Source: Costus lasius
Lineage: Eukaryota > Streptophyta > Magnoliopsida > Zingiberales > Costaceae
DNA: 64,000 nt
Direction of reading: 5' to 3'
Assembly: GCA_027563935.2 (NCBI GenBank)
Contig: CM050452.1
Coordinates: 34,480,850 to 34,544,849 of the forward strand
Shown here: positions 11,327 to 24,100 of the stretch, piece by piece
Position numbering within the stretch: the stretch's first letter is position 1
How the letters are laid out: each line of letters opens with the position of its first letter
The notes under the pieces: model-generated
Told to the model about the DNA's origin: nothing
The model's input: the letters and a program-made list of their open reading frames with translations, nothing else
The model's database searches: none
Made by a program: the position numbers and the translations under genes

Positions 11327-14300
11327 CTAATGGTTGAGAAATCTCAAACCCATATTATTACAGTGCTTCTCATGCTTCTGCTGCGCCAGAGGCTTGGTAA
11401 GCGGGTCTGCCAGATTGTCATCTGTATGTACCTTGCAGACTTTGATCTCGCCACGATCTATGATCTCCCGGATCAAGTGAAACCGTCTCTGTATGTGCTT
11501 GGACTTCTGGTGTGACCGTGGTTCCTTTGCTTGTGCGATTGCTCCAGTGTTATCACAGAAGATAACCAAAGGATCAGCACTCGAAGGAACGACACCAAGT
11601 TCTCTCACGAACTTACGAATCCACACTGCCTCCTTGGATGCTTCCGAGGCTGCAACATACTCGGCTTCTGTTGTGGAATCAGCAACAGTTGACTGTTTGA
11701 AACTCTTCCACACCACTGCTCCTCCATTCAAGCTAAAAACATAGCCTGATTGCGATCGGAAATCATCCTGGTCCGACTGGAACGAAGCGTCAGTATATCC
11801 TTCAATACTGAGTTCTTCCTGACCACCATATATCAAGAACATATCTTTGGTCCTCCGAAGATATTTCAAAATGTTGTTGACTGCAATCCAGTGCGCCATA
11901 CCTGGATTACTTTGGAATCGACTGGTCACGCTTAACCCGTAAGCGACGTCTGGGCGAGTACACAACATCGCATACATAATGGACCCAATAGCCGAAGCAT
12001 AAGGCGTATTGTCCATTTCATCTTTCTCAGTCTGTGTTTGTGGACACTGACTCTTCGAAAGATTCAGACCATGTCTGACTGGAAGATATCCCCTTTTAGA
12101 ATTCTCTAAATGGAATCTTTCCAGGACCTTATCGATGTAAGTACTCTGGCACAGCCCGAGAAGCCTCTTAGATCTATCCCTGTAGATCTTCACACCTAAT
12201 ACATAGGCTGCTTCTCCTAAATCTTTCATCTGGAAACATTTCCTTAACCATGCCTTCACAGCATGCATTTCAGGAATGTCATTTCCAATGATCAAGATGT
12301 CATCGACGTAGAGGACTAGGAAAGTAATCACGCTCCCACTAAACCTCTTATATACACACGGGTCATCCTCGTTCTTGATGAAACCAAAGTCAGTGACTGA
12401 TTCATCAAAACGAATGTTCCAGCTTCTTGATGCTTGTTTCAGTCCATAAATGGACTTCTTCAACTTGCATATCTTATGACGATCTGATGGATTAGTGAAA
12501 CCTTCAGGTTGTGTCATATACACATCCTCATCCAGATTTCCATTAAGGAAAGCTGTTTTCACATCCATCTGCCAGATCTCATAATCATAATATGCAGCTA
12601 TAGCGAATAGAATCCGAATAGACTTAAACATGGCTACAGGACAGAAAGTTTCATCATAATCTATCCCGTAGATTTGTTTGAAACCTTTCGCAACAAGCCT
12701 GCCTTTATAGGTAACCACGTTACCATCCATGTCAATCTTCTTCTTGAAGATCCATTTGCAGCCTATAGGGATTACTCCCGGAGGCGGATCAACCAAATCC
12801 CAGACTTGGTTATCTGACATGGAGTCCATCTCGGCTCGCATAGCTTCAAGCCATCTAGCTGACTCCGGTCCACTGACCGCATCCGCATAAGTGAGGGGTT
12901 CATCATTATCAATGATGTAGACTCCATCATAACGCTCAGGCTGTCGACGGATCCTACCCGATCTTTGCGGTTCCCGTGATATCTGAGCCTCAGGTTGTTC
13001 AATAACCTGATCTACCGGCTCAGGCTCATCCAACTGCGCTTGACTACTTTGTCCTTCCTCTGGATTCTCATCCAGCTTTATTTCTCTCCCACTGGCCTCT
13101 TGCAGAAGAAACTCCTTCTCAAGAAATATAGCCGTCCGAGCAACAAAAACCTTGTTCTCCTTGGGATCGTAGAAATAATAACCCTTAGTTTCCTTAGGGT
13201 AACCGACAAAGACGCATTTCTCAGATCTGCTCTCCAGTTTCCCAGAGGCGAGCTTTTTGACATAAGCCTCGCAGCCCCAGATCCTGATAAATGTCAAGCT
13301 CGGCTGTTTCCCATACCATAACTCATATGGAGTCTTAGAAACTGCCTTGGATGGCACTCGGTTTAGTACCTTTGCAGCTGTTTCCAGTGCAAACCCCCAA
13401 AAGGAGTAAGGTAGAGTAGCCTGACTCATCATAGAACGAACCATATCAAGCAACGTTCTATTTCTCCTCTCGGACACACCATTCCATTGCGGTGTTCCTG
13501 GCGGAGTGAGCTGTGAGATAATCCCACACTCCTTTAGATAGTCAGTAAATGCATGACTTAGGTATTCTCCACCTCGATCTGAGCGAAGTGCCTTGATATT
13601 TCGGCCTAGCTGATTTTGTACTTCATTCTTGAACTCTTTGAACTTGTCAAAAGATTCACTCTTATGTCTCATCAGATAGACATAACCGTACCTACTGAAA
13701 TCATCAGTGAAGGTAATGAAGTACTGATAGCCACCTCTGGCATGTTTACTAAATGGCCCACACACATCACTGTGTATAAGGTCAAGTAAACCTGAAGCCC
13801 TTTGACCTTTGTGAGAAAAAGGCGACTTCGTCATTTTACCCATCAAACAAGCTTTGCATGTATCAATCTCCTCATAGGAGAATGATCCCAGCAGTCCATG
13901 TTCATGCAACCGCTTAATGCGTTTCTCGTTAATATGGCCTAAACGACTATGCCATAGCAAGGTGCTGTCATCAGCATACTTGGCTTTCTTATTATCAATA
14001 TTTTGTATAGAATTTTCCATGTCCAACATGAATAACCCATTGTTAATTGAACCAGTTGCATAAACAATATTATCATAAGATAAAACACACTTTGAAATAT
14101 TGCATTCAAAGGCAAATCCTTTCCTGACAAGAGCAGGAATAGAGATAATATTTTTAGTAATGCTGGGAACAAAATAACAACTGTTTAGTTCCAATACAAG
14201 TCCAGATGGCAAAGAAATGAAATAGTCTCCTACAGCAACAGCAGCAACCCATGCCCCGTTTCCTACTCGTAGGTCTACCTCATGCTGTCCCACCTGCCTT

Positions 14301-15210
14301 CTTCTCTTGAGTTCCTGTACATTTGAACAAATGTGAACTCCACATGCAGTGTCCAACACCCATGAAATAGAAGAAGATGAAAACATGACTTCAGTCACGA
14401 ATATACCTGAGCCAGAAGCGATGCTTCCCCTCTTATCTCCTTGGAGCGCTTTACAGTCCTTTTTCCAGTGACCTAACTGGCCACAGTGGAAACACCTGTA
14501 TTCCTTGGACTGCTTAACCTTCTGTTTCAGAGCCTTGCTGTAGCTCTTGACAGGGGCCTTGCCCTTCTTCCCCTTCTTCTTGTTCCTTGAAGGAACCATT
14601 AAGACAGAGGTTGAAGGCTTTCCCTTCAGAGTTTCCTCAGTAGTCAAGAGCATATTCAGTAGCTCTGCCGGAGTACAGTCGATTTTGTTCATATTAAAAT
14701 TAATAATGAACGCATCGAATGAAGGCGGAAGAGACTGGAGAATAATGTCCACAGCAAGCTCCTGATTGATGGTATGCCCCAGTTTCTCTAGAGCCTCTTT
14801 GTGCCCAATCATCTTGAGCACGTGAGCTCCCACTGGGCTCCCTTCAGCCAGTTTGCTCTGAAAGAAGAGCTTCGTCAGATTATAGGTTCTGTCCTCGCCT
14901 GTGCAGCATACAGCATCTTGAGGTTCGCTATAATTTCTATAGCCGACATATCCTCATGCTGACGCTGCAGCGGTGGCGTCATAGACGCTAGCATCAGGAA
15001 AGCGACATCAATGCTATCATTGACGTGCTTTTCATAGGTTTCTCGAACCGCCCTTGAGGCGTTCGGAGCGGGCTGCGGCGGTATCGCCGACTCGAGGACA
15101 TACAGTTTCCTCTCTGCCTTAAGAACAATCTTAAGGTGTCCGTACCAGTCCGAGAAGTTTGGCCCAGCAAACTTCTCCCTTTCCAGTAGGGATCGCACAT
15201 TGAAGCTCAT
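11327..15210 (-). pseudogene. Copia B gag-pol polyprotein with frameshift
   Basis: The start (MSFNVRSLLEREKF) at 15210 is intact, and the first frame gives 111 residues, down to 14875. Near 14885-14890 one base is missing compared with copias C-E (at the ARTERYNL position), so the rest, 14833-11327, lies in another frame. That second frame has the zinc knuckle, the LDTACG protease site, the DDE integrase, RT with YVDD, and RNase H, and it ends with the normal C-terminus LRFLNH. No other stop is seen. The catalytic motifs are intact, so the frameshift is the only visible lesion. Identity to C-E is very high. Confidence 0.93.
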
Positions 15211-17017
15211 GGTGTTCGTTGCTGCAGGAATCTACAACAATGCAAGAACAGCAAGGTCACTATCAATGTTAAGAATCAATCAGGACTTAAGAATGATTCT
15301 TTTTCTCACTATTTTATCTGGCTGAAAAATCCAGCAAAATAGCCCGAAAGAGTAGAACTCTTTTAGTGAGATGGGATCCAGATTTCATACTTGGTCTCCG
15401 CGTCCCGCTCAGGCGAGATAAGATGCACAGAGATGACAAGCACTAATCTCTGGTAGGCAGTCCCTGCCAATCGCCAACCCGTGCGATTCCCCTTCATCTG
15501 GGCGATCCAGCAGACTGTGCCAACTGAGTTGGTACAACACAATCTCTGATCCCACAGATGGCTGCCTCCATGTGCTACCATATGCGCCACATATGTAGCC
15601 TACATGGACAAGCTGACCCGACCTACTCCCTGGACCACCACGTGCTATGCTGAGCAATGAGAAGCGATAAATCCCTTCTCTGTAACACGTAGGTGAAATC
15701 ACACGCCGTCTGAAGATAGATGGACGTGCCCACTGAGTGGGTACAACACGGCTCCAACGATAATCAGAACAGTGAGGTTTCGCGTCAGAAGGCTTACGAG
15801 CTTGATATTTAATCGTTGGATTTTAACGGTCTTTTATCTTCTTCACTATCATGCAATTCCTATGGCGATAGCAGAAGATAAACTAATCATGCAATTCTAA
15901 TATTAAACAATAAAAGAAAGCATGGATCTTATGTGGTAAAAGCCCATAGCCTAAGTAAGACCTTAAATAAACTTAAGTCTTCACTTGCTTTTCTTCATGG
16001 GTCTTTTGCTGCTCATCTGGCCCAAACCAGGGCCCAAGCGCCATCTGCAGCTCTGGAGCCCCCACCAGGAATATGCGCCTGTCCCAGAGTCGAACCCTGG
16101 ACCTCCCACCTGGTCAAGCCACTGCTGCAGGCGCCTCTGCCAAGTGTGCTCTGTGCTCTTGTCTGATTAATTTACATATTAATCTATCTAGACAAGATTG
16201 ACTCGCAGGTCAATTACATTTTATAAATTAAATGCAATGTGATTCGCAGATCACAATATAAAGATTAATTTACAAAATTTACCAGGCACGCAGGCCCCAG
16301 CACAGCACACATTTAACATGGGCAGCCCACATAAGATTAAATAAACAGGCAATATGGCATCAAACATCAGCATGTGATCCAATAAGAAAACAAAATTTCG
16401 AAAACCGCATTGGCATCAATTTTAATTTTCTTATATGCCCCCACAACCTTACAACGGTACAATAATAGGGATCCACTCATCCAATCTAGTCAAATCCTGT
16501 GCCCTTGCATGCACCAAGTCCTAACTGACTTGAGTCAACCCAGTGGTCAACTATGCATGCACCAAGGGCTGAACAACCACGATGAGGTCTGGCAAATGGG
16601 TGTGAGCCCGGGCCTAACTCATGTGCGTTCAACAGACGTCTCAACCAGACATCGCTACACACCTATGATGCAGCCGACCTATAGCCACCTTTTGCTTGCG
16701 CAAGGGTGCTATCTGGTCGACCCATCTAGGCTGTCAGATGGTCTGATCAGACTAGTTGGATCTAACCTAGAGGATGACTTCAACCCTACTAACCCGTCTA
16801 AGGGTTTATAGTAGGCGCTTAGTCTAATGATAGGCGCGCAAGTGATATTCTTTTGATAAAACATCAACAACAAAGATCACAAAGATGCGCCTAGTGTGAA
16901 ACATGCGCAAACATAAAACATGTGATCATATTCGCATGTAAGCTATAGATCTAAGCATGTGTTGCAAACAAGGATCACAATATAGCATTAAGCAATCATA
17001 TGCATAGATATAAACCT
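15211..17017 (-). other. Copia B untranslated leader
   Basis: No gene. It contains the AAAGAGT/ACTCTTT hairpin near 15346-15363, the paired palindromes CCAACTCAGTTGG (near 15519-15531) and CCCACTCAGTGGG (near 15729-15741), the tRNA-like block with the B-box-like string at 16087-16096, and the palindrome GTCTGATCAGAC (16741-16752). Confidence 0.75.
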
Positions 17018-17029
17018 GCTCTGATACCA
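17018..17029 (-). other. Primer-binding site of copia B
   Basis: Minus strand TGGTATCAGAGC, complementary to initiator tRNA-Met, three bases from the 5' LTR. Confidence 0.9.
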
Positions 17030-17032
17030 ATT

Positions 17033-18737
17033 TGAAGGAACCCCTTTCAAGAGGGGGGGGCGAAAACCCTATTAGGATGGCGCATAAAACCTTTTGCAAG
17101 CGGAAGAAGGGCTTTCATAGATCTTTATATCGCATATGATCAACTTAGATGGATATGAGAAGGATCCATACCGTCGCCATCTCTTGGATGGTATCTTGGA
17201 AGAAGAAAGCAAGAGAGATCTCCTCCAAAGGTTGTCGCACACAAGAGGAAGAAGGCCTACTTCTTTGGGGCGATTTGTGCTAGCAATGCTCCAAAGCTTC
17301 CTTGATCGTTTGAGGGATGATGAGATGAAAATTTGGCCAAATCCTCTTGTCGTCAACCTTCACGCCACCAGCCGTGAGTCATCCAATGCCAAGAGCGAAT
17401 TAGCGAGAGGAATAGAGAGGATGCCTTGCAAGTGAACGTGGAAACGTTCCCACGTTGAAAACCGAAAGTTCCCAAAATAGCAAGCCTTGATTACATGCGT
17501 TATGCGTTCACCAAGTGAACCATGCGCAACTCTCTTCTCCCACCTGAACCTTGTGCTCAACCCATGAGCCGGTTCAAGATGTTTGGTTCAATGACCAAAC
17601 CAAATCAGCCCAAACATTAAGTCTAGATCGAATTAGACCCTAAGGTCCTAGATCTGACCATTCATCTCCAGATGCTTCTGATCTGATCGATCTAGCATCA
17701 ACACCCTCGATCGAAGCTTACCGATCTCAAGCCCTAATCAATCAAACATGATCAGACCAGATCTCACTTACAATCAGAGTTTAAATCCCTTTAAACTGAA
17801 CCGAAACAATTCAGTCCACACGATCTGACTTAAGTAAGCCATATCATCAAATTGTGCGACCCTGAGGGTTTCCTTTAAATGTCGGTAACGATAACTTACG
17901 TTATCACGATCAGTGAGGGGTATCTAGCAACACATCACTGTCTCCCGATATAAAGGAAAGAGTCTTCCAAGACTACACCCAAAACACAGCTCAAGTGTGA
18001 ATCCTTTTCACTAGGCTTCACTAGGCATACATATTTCCTTTGCCACTGGATGTTCTTATTGGACAAGCGTGTCAAGCTTGTAGCTCCAATATGATGAGCA
18101 TGATTAGACCAGATGAACACAGTCACCTGGGTATGGCCATACACTTTCTCAATCATCTCAGCCGGGGGGGCCCCTTTAGAACACCACACTCCTTAAACAA
18201 GGAGACGGCAATCCTATATCTATCACTAGTGCCCTAACCTGACTCATGATCATTATCCAAGATAGTCTATGACCATTATCTTTCAAATGATATTGAACTA
18301 CCTCAAAACAATGACAATCATCATTTAGAAACACAAGTGATCTCAAGTCAGAGGAGATGTGCCACTTGTAGCAAACAAGGATTATTCACATTGTGACAAG
18401 CAATTGAATATCCTAGTAGGGTCTGTCCAGTACATCCAATGTACCCATGAGTCTACATCTTATTCCATGCTCGAAGCATCCTATAAGATTAGAACACATA
18501 TTAGTCTCAAGCATATCAAGGCTGTCTCAAGTTCACCAAGATATCTCGACTAAGGACTTAACTGCATGTCAGCCTAGCTGAACAACTTTGAGACATTATT
18601 CAGAAGAACATATATTGCAGCAGACAATGTAGCTTAACTGAATAACAACCATGCCTTTATAAACATAACAGTTTATTACATGATACTGTTACAATCCCAA
18701 AGGCCTCAAACATTAGCCTTAAGGGCATATCCCAACA
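17033..18737 (-). repeat. Copia B 5' LTR
   Basis: Same termini as the 3' LTR (TGAAGGAACCCC ... CCCAACA on the plus strand), followed by the target duplication ATCTG. It would drive transcription leftward. Confidence 0.94.
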
Positions 18738-18742
18738 ATCTG

Positions 18743-19424
18743 CAAGCATGATATTTTTTTTGATGTGTACTATGGATGGCTTTTAGTGTCTTTTACTCAT
18801 TGAGCTTTTTAGCTCACCCCCGTTGTTTAATTATTTTCAGGTGAGACATCAAGACAGTGATTGCTACAGCTACTTAATTTGTTATGATGCTAATGTTTTA
18901 TAGAATTTCTAAGAGTTGTCTTCTAAAGATTTATCAGGCCTGCGTGCCTAACTTACTTAGATGACACGTTTTGTCTCCTGAGGGCTTATGCCTGTTTTCA
19001 GGATATTATATTATAGTTGTCTCGTTTTATTGTTGGATACGAGTTTTGGAGTCATGAAAATACAATTGTTCTTATTCTGAAATGTGTAACCGCGTTACTG
19101 TATTCGAAGTACCTTGAGATGTGAACCGAGTTATTGTTGTAATTGGTATCTGAATAATTAGTTTTTTTGCAATATTTCTGAAATTTGTGTACTCCACATA
19201 CGTGTAGTGGGGACATCTGTTTTGTTCCTTGATATGTGGATCTGTGCAGCAGTAATTTAGTATACTTGCTGCCGGATTTTCTTCTGGATTTCTGGATTTT
19301 CTATTTCCTAGTAATCGATCCTACTCAGTTCTGTGCGGTTTTCAGTTCCGTAGTAATGTCCTTCGATGCCGCTTTCTTCTTGTGTTTTAATGGAAGAGTA
19401 AAAATTTTTGAAAACCCCGTATTT
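18743..19424 (+). repeat. Solo LTR S, second piece
   Basis: Continues S after copia B and its target duplication. At 18796-18844 it holds the motif TACTCATTGAGC, then TAGCTCACCCCC, then TTATTTTCAGGTG, also found in the LTRs of F and (loosely) H. It ends at TATTT (19420-19424), the target duplication of copia C. No gene. Confidence 0.82.
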
Positions 19425-21127
19425 TGAAGAAACCCCTTAAAATGGGGGGGCAAAAACCCTAGTCATGGCGCTAATGAAAAATATGCTAGCGGAAGCAAGG
19501 GTTTAAGATCATTTGCATGCCATATGTTCAACTATAACCGATTGAATAGATTGAGAGGGAAATTCATACCAACGCCATATGCTTGGAAGTCGGCTTGGAT
19601 GAAGAGAACAAATTAGATCTCCTCCACAAGTTCACACACAAGATGAAGATGCTTACTCCTTGCGGTCCCTTGTGCTAGCAAGACACCCAAGCTTTTCTTT
19701 TGTCGAATGGAAAGGGGGTGATGAGATGATTCCCTCTTGGCCGAGAGCTCCTCTTGCCAAAGCTCCTCTCTTTTTTCCGATCACCCAACCCAAGAGCTAG
19801 GCGTTGAAGCAAAGAGCAAAACGCATATGCGTTTTTGGCGTTGGAGCAAAAACCGGTTTGATTACTTACCATAAATGGAAGACAATCAAGCCATGCGTTT
19901 AAGCCAACCCTAAAACGCCTATTGACATTGAACCAAGCGTTCACCTTTGTGAACCGGTTCAATCCAATAACGTCAAATCGACTTTGGTTCTTCAAACCAA
20001 ACCGAAATAGCTCAAGCCACTTGGTCTAGACCAAATCGAACCCCAAGGCTCATGATCTAACCATTCATCTCCTGATGCCCCTGATCTCTTCGATCTAGCA
20101 TCATCTCTCTCGATCGAAGCTTACCGATCTCAAGTCCTAATCAATCAAACATGATCAGACCAGATCTCACTTACAATCAGAGATTAAATCCCTCTAATCT
20201 GAACTCAAAGAATTCAGTCCATACGATCTGACTCAAGTAAGCCATATCACCAAATTGTGCGACCCTGAGGGTTTCCTCTAAATGTCGGTAACGATAACTT
20301 ACGTTATCACGATCAGTGAGGGGTATCTAGCAACACATCACTGTCTCCCGATATAAAGGAAAGAGTCTTCCAAGACTACTCCCAAACCATAGCACAAGTG
20401 TGAATCAAACTCACAAGGCATACATGTATCCTTTGCCACTGGACGTTCTTATTGGACAAGCATGTCAAGCCTGTAACTCCAATACGATGAGCATGATTAG
20501 ATCAGATGAACATAGTCATCTGGGTATGGCCATACACTTCCTCAATCATCTCATATAGGGGGGGCCCCTTAGAACATCACACTCCTTGAACAAGGAGACG
20601 GCAATCCTATATCTATCACAAGTGCCCTAACCTGACTCAAGCTCACCATCCAAGATAGTCTATAATCATTATGTTTCAAATGATATTGAACTACCTCAAG
20701 ACAATGACAATCATCATTTAGAAACACAAGTGATCTCAAGTCAGAGGACATGTGCCACTTGCTGCTTACAGGGATCATTCACATCGTGACAAGCAATGGA
20801 ATATCCCAGTAGGGTCTGTCCAGTACATCCAATGTACCTATGAGTCTACATCTTATCCCATGCTCGAAGCATCCTATAAGATTAGCACTCATATTAGTCT
20901 CAATCATATCAAGGCTGTCTCAGTTCACCAAGATATCTCGACTAAGGACTTATAGCCTGTCAGCCTAGCTGAACAGCTTTGAGACATTATTCAGAAGTAC
21001 ACTTATTACAGCAGACAAGGTAACAATCTGAATAACAACCATGCCTTTATAAACACAAGAGTTTATTACATGATACTTTTACAATCCCAAAGGCCTCAAA
21101 CATTAGCCTTAAGGGCATACCCCAACA
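19425..21127 (-). repeat. Copia C 3' LTR
   Basis: Starts TGAAGAAACCCC and ends ACCCCAACA on the plus strand. No gene. Confidence 0.94.
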
Positions 21128-21144
21128 ATCTCCCACTTGCACTT
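21128..21144 (-). other. Polypurine tract of copia C
   Basis: AAGTGCAAGTGGGAGAT on the element strand, between the polyprotein stop and the LTR. Confidence 0.85.
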
Positions 21145-21147
21145 AAT

Positions 21148-24100
21148 CTAATGGTTGAGAAATCTCAAACCCATATTATTACAGTGCTTCTCATGCTTCT
21201 GCTGCGCCAGAGGCTTGGTAAGTGGGTCTGCCAGATTGTCATCTGTATGAACCTTGCATATTTTGATCTCGCCTCGATCAATGATCTCCCGGATCAAGTG
21301 AAACCGTCTCTGTATGTGCTTGGACTTCTGGTGCGACCGTGGTTCCTTTGCTTGTGCGATTGCTCCAGTGTTATCACAGAAGATAACCAAAGGATCTGCA
21401 CTCGAAGGAACGACACCAAGTTCTCTCACGAACTTACGAATCCACACTGCCTCCTTGGATGCTTCCGAGGCTGCAACATACTCGGCTTCTGTTGTGGAAT
21501 CAGCAACAGTTGACTGTTTGAAACTCTTCCACACCACTGCTCCACCATTCAAGCTAAAAACATAGCCTGATTGCGATCGGAAATCATCCTGGTCCGACTG
21601 GAACGAAGCGTCAGTATATCCCTCTATACTGAGTTCTTCCTGACCACCATATATCAAGAACATATCTTTGGTCCTCCGCAGATATTTTAAAATGTTCTTG
21701 ACCGCAATCCAGTGCGCCAAACCTGGATTACTTTGGAATCGACTGGTCACGCTTAACCCGTAAGCGACGTCTGGGCGAGTACACAACATCGCATACATGA
21801 TGGACCCAATAGCCGAAGCATAAGGCGTATTGTCCATTTCATCTTTCTCAGTCTGTGTTTGTGGACACTGACTCTTCGAAAGATTCAGACCATGTCTGAC
21901 TGGAAGATATCCACGTTTAGAATTCTCTAAATGGAATCTCTCCAGGACCTTATCGATGTAAGTACTCTGGCACAACCCGAGAAGCCTCTTAGATCTATCC
22001 CGGTAGATCTTCACACCTAACACATAGGCTGCTTCTCCTAGATCTTTCATCTGGAAACATTTTCCTAACCATGCTTTAACCGCATGCAGTTCAGGAATAT
22101 CATTTCCAATGATCAAGATATCATCGACGTAGAGGATTAGGAATGTAATTACGCTCCCACTAAACCTCTTATATACACACGGGTCATCCTCGTTCTTGAT
22201 GAATCCAAACTCAGAGATTGATTCATCAAAACGAATATTCCAGCTTCTTGATGCTTGCTTCAGTCCATAAATGGACTTCTTTAACTTGCATATTTTATGC
22301 CGATCTGCTGGATTAGTGAAACCCTCAGGTTGTGTCATAAACACATCCTCATCCAGATTTCCATTAAGGAAAGCTGTCTTCACATCCATCTGCCAGATCT
22401 CATAATCATAATATGCAGCTATCGCGAAAAGAATCCGAATAGACTTAAACATGGCTACAGGTGAGAAAGTTTCATCATAATCTATCCCGTAGATTTGTTT
22501 GAAACCTTTCGCAACTAGCCTGCCTTTATAGGTAACCACGTTACCATCCATGTCAATCTTCTTCTTGAAGATCCATTTACAGCCTATAGGGATTACTCCC
22601 GGAGGCGGATCAACCAAATCCCAGACTTGGTTATCTGACATGGAGTCCATTTCGGCTCGCATAGCTTCAAGCCATCTAGCTGACTCCGGTCCACTGACCG
22701 CATCCGCATAAGTGAGGGGTTCATCATTATCAATGATGTAGACTCCGTCATAGCGCTCAGGCTGTCGACGGATCCTTCCCGATCTTCGCGGTTCCCGTGA
22801 TATTTGAGCCTCAGGTTGTTCAATAACCTGATCTACCGGCTCAGGCTCATCCATCTGTGCTTGACTACTTTGTCCTTCTTCTGGAATCTCATCCAGCTTT
22901 ATTTTTCTCCCACTGGCCTCTTGCAGAAGAAATTCCTTCTCAAGAAATATGGCCGTCCGAGCAACAAATACCTTGTTCTCCTTGGGATCGAAGAAATAAT
23001 AACCCTTAGTTTCCTTAGGGTAACCGACAAAGATGCATTTGTCAGATCTGCTCTCTAGTTTCCCAGAGGCGAGCTTTTTGACATAAGCCTCGCAACCCCA
23101 GATCCTGATAAATGTCAAGCTAGGCTGTTTCCCATACCATAATTCATATGGCGTCTTTGAAACTGCCTTGGATGGCACTCGGTTTAGTACTTTTGCAGCT
23201 GTTTCCAGTGCAAAACCCCAAAAGGAGTACGGTAGAGTAGCCTGACTCATCATAGAACGGACCATATCAAGTAACGTTCTATTTCTCCTCTCGGACACAC
23301 CATTCCACTGCGGTGTTCCTGGCGGAGTGAGCTGTGAGATAATCCCACACTCCTTCAGATAGTCAGTAAACGTATGACTTAGGTATTCTCCACCTCGATC
23401 AGAACGAAGTGCCTTGATATTTCGGCCTAACTGATTTTGTACTTCATTTTTGAACTCTTTGAACTTGTCAAAAGATTCACTTTTATGTCTCATTAAATAG
23501 ACATACCCATACCTACTGAAATCATCAGTAAAGGTAATGAAGTACTGATAGCCACCTCTGGCATGTTTACTAAATGGCCCACACACATCACTGTGTATAA
23601 GGTCAAGTAAACCTGAAGCCCTTTGACCTTTATGAGGAAAAGGTGACTTCGTCATTTTACCCATCAAACAAGCTTTGCATGTATCAATCTCCTCACAGGA
23701 GAATGATCCCAGCAGTCCATGATCATGCAACCGCTTAATGCGTTTCTTGTTAATATGGCCTAAACGACTATGCCATAGCAAGGTGCTGTGATCAGCATAC
23801 TTGGCTTTCTTGTTATCAATGTTTTGTATAGAATGTTCCATGTCCAACATGAATAACCCATTGTTAATTGAACCAGTCGCATACACAATATTATCATAAG
23901 TTAAAACACACTTTGAAATCTTGCATTCAAAGGCAAATCCTTTCCTGACAAGAGCAGGAATAGAGATAATATTCTTGGTAATACTGGGTACAAAATAACA
24001 ATTGTTTAATTCCAATACAATGCCAGATGGTAAAGAAATGAAATAGTCTCCTACAGCAACAGCAGCAACCCGTGCCCCGTTTCCAACTCGTAGGTCTACC

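Larger units (their letters stand above)
9599..18737 (-). mobile_element. Copia B, full-length Angela/BARE-like element
   Basis: Target duplication ATCTG flanks the element (9594-9598 and 18738-18742). LTRs are 9599-11306 (1708 bp) and 17033-18737 (1705 bp); they differ by about six substitutions and by the length of one G-run near the end. PBS, leader, polyprotein and PPT are all present. A frameshift breaks the polyprotein. It is inserted in solo LTR S. Confidence 0.95.
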
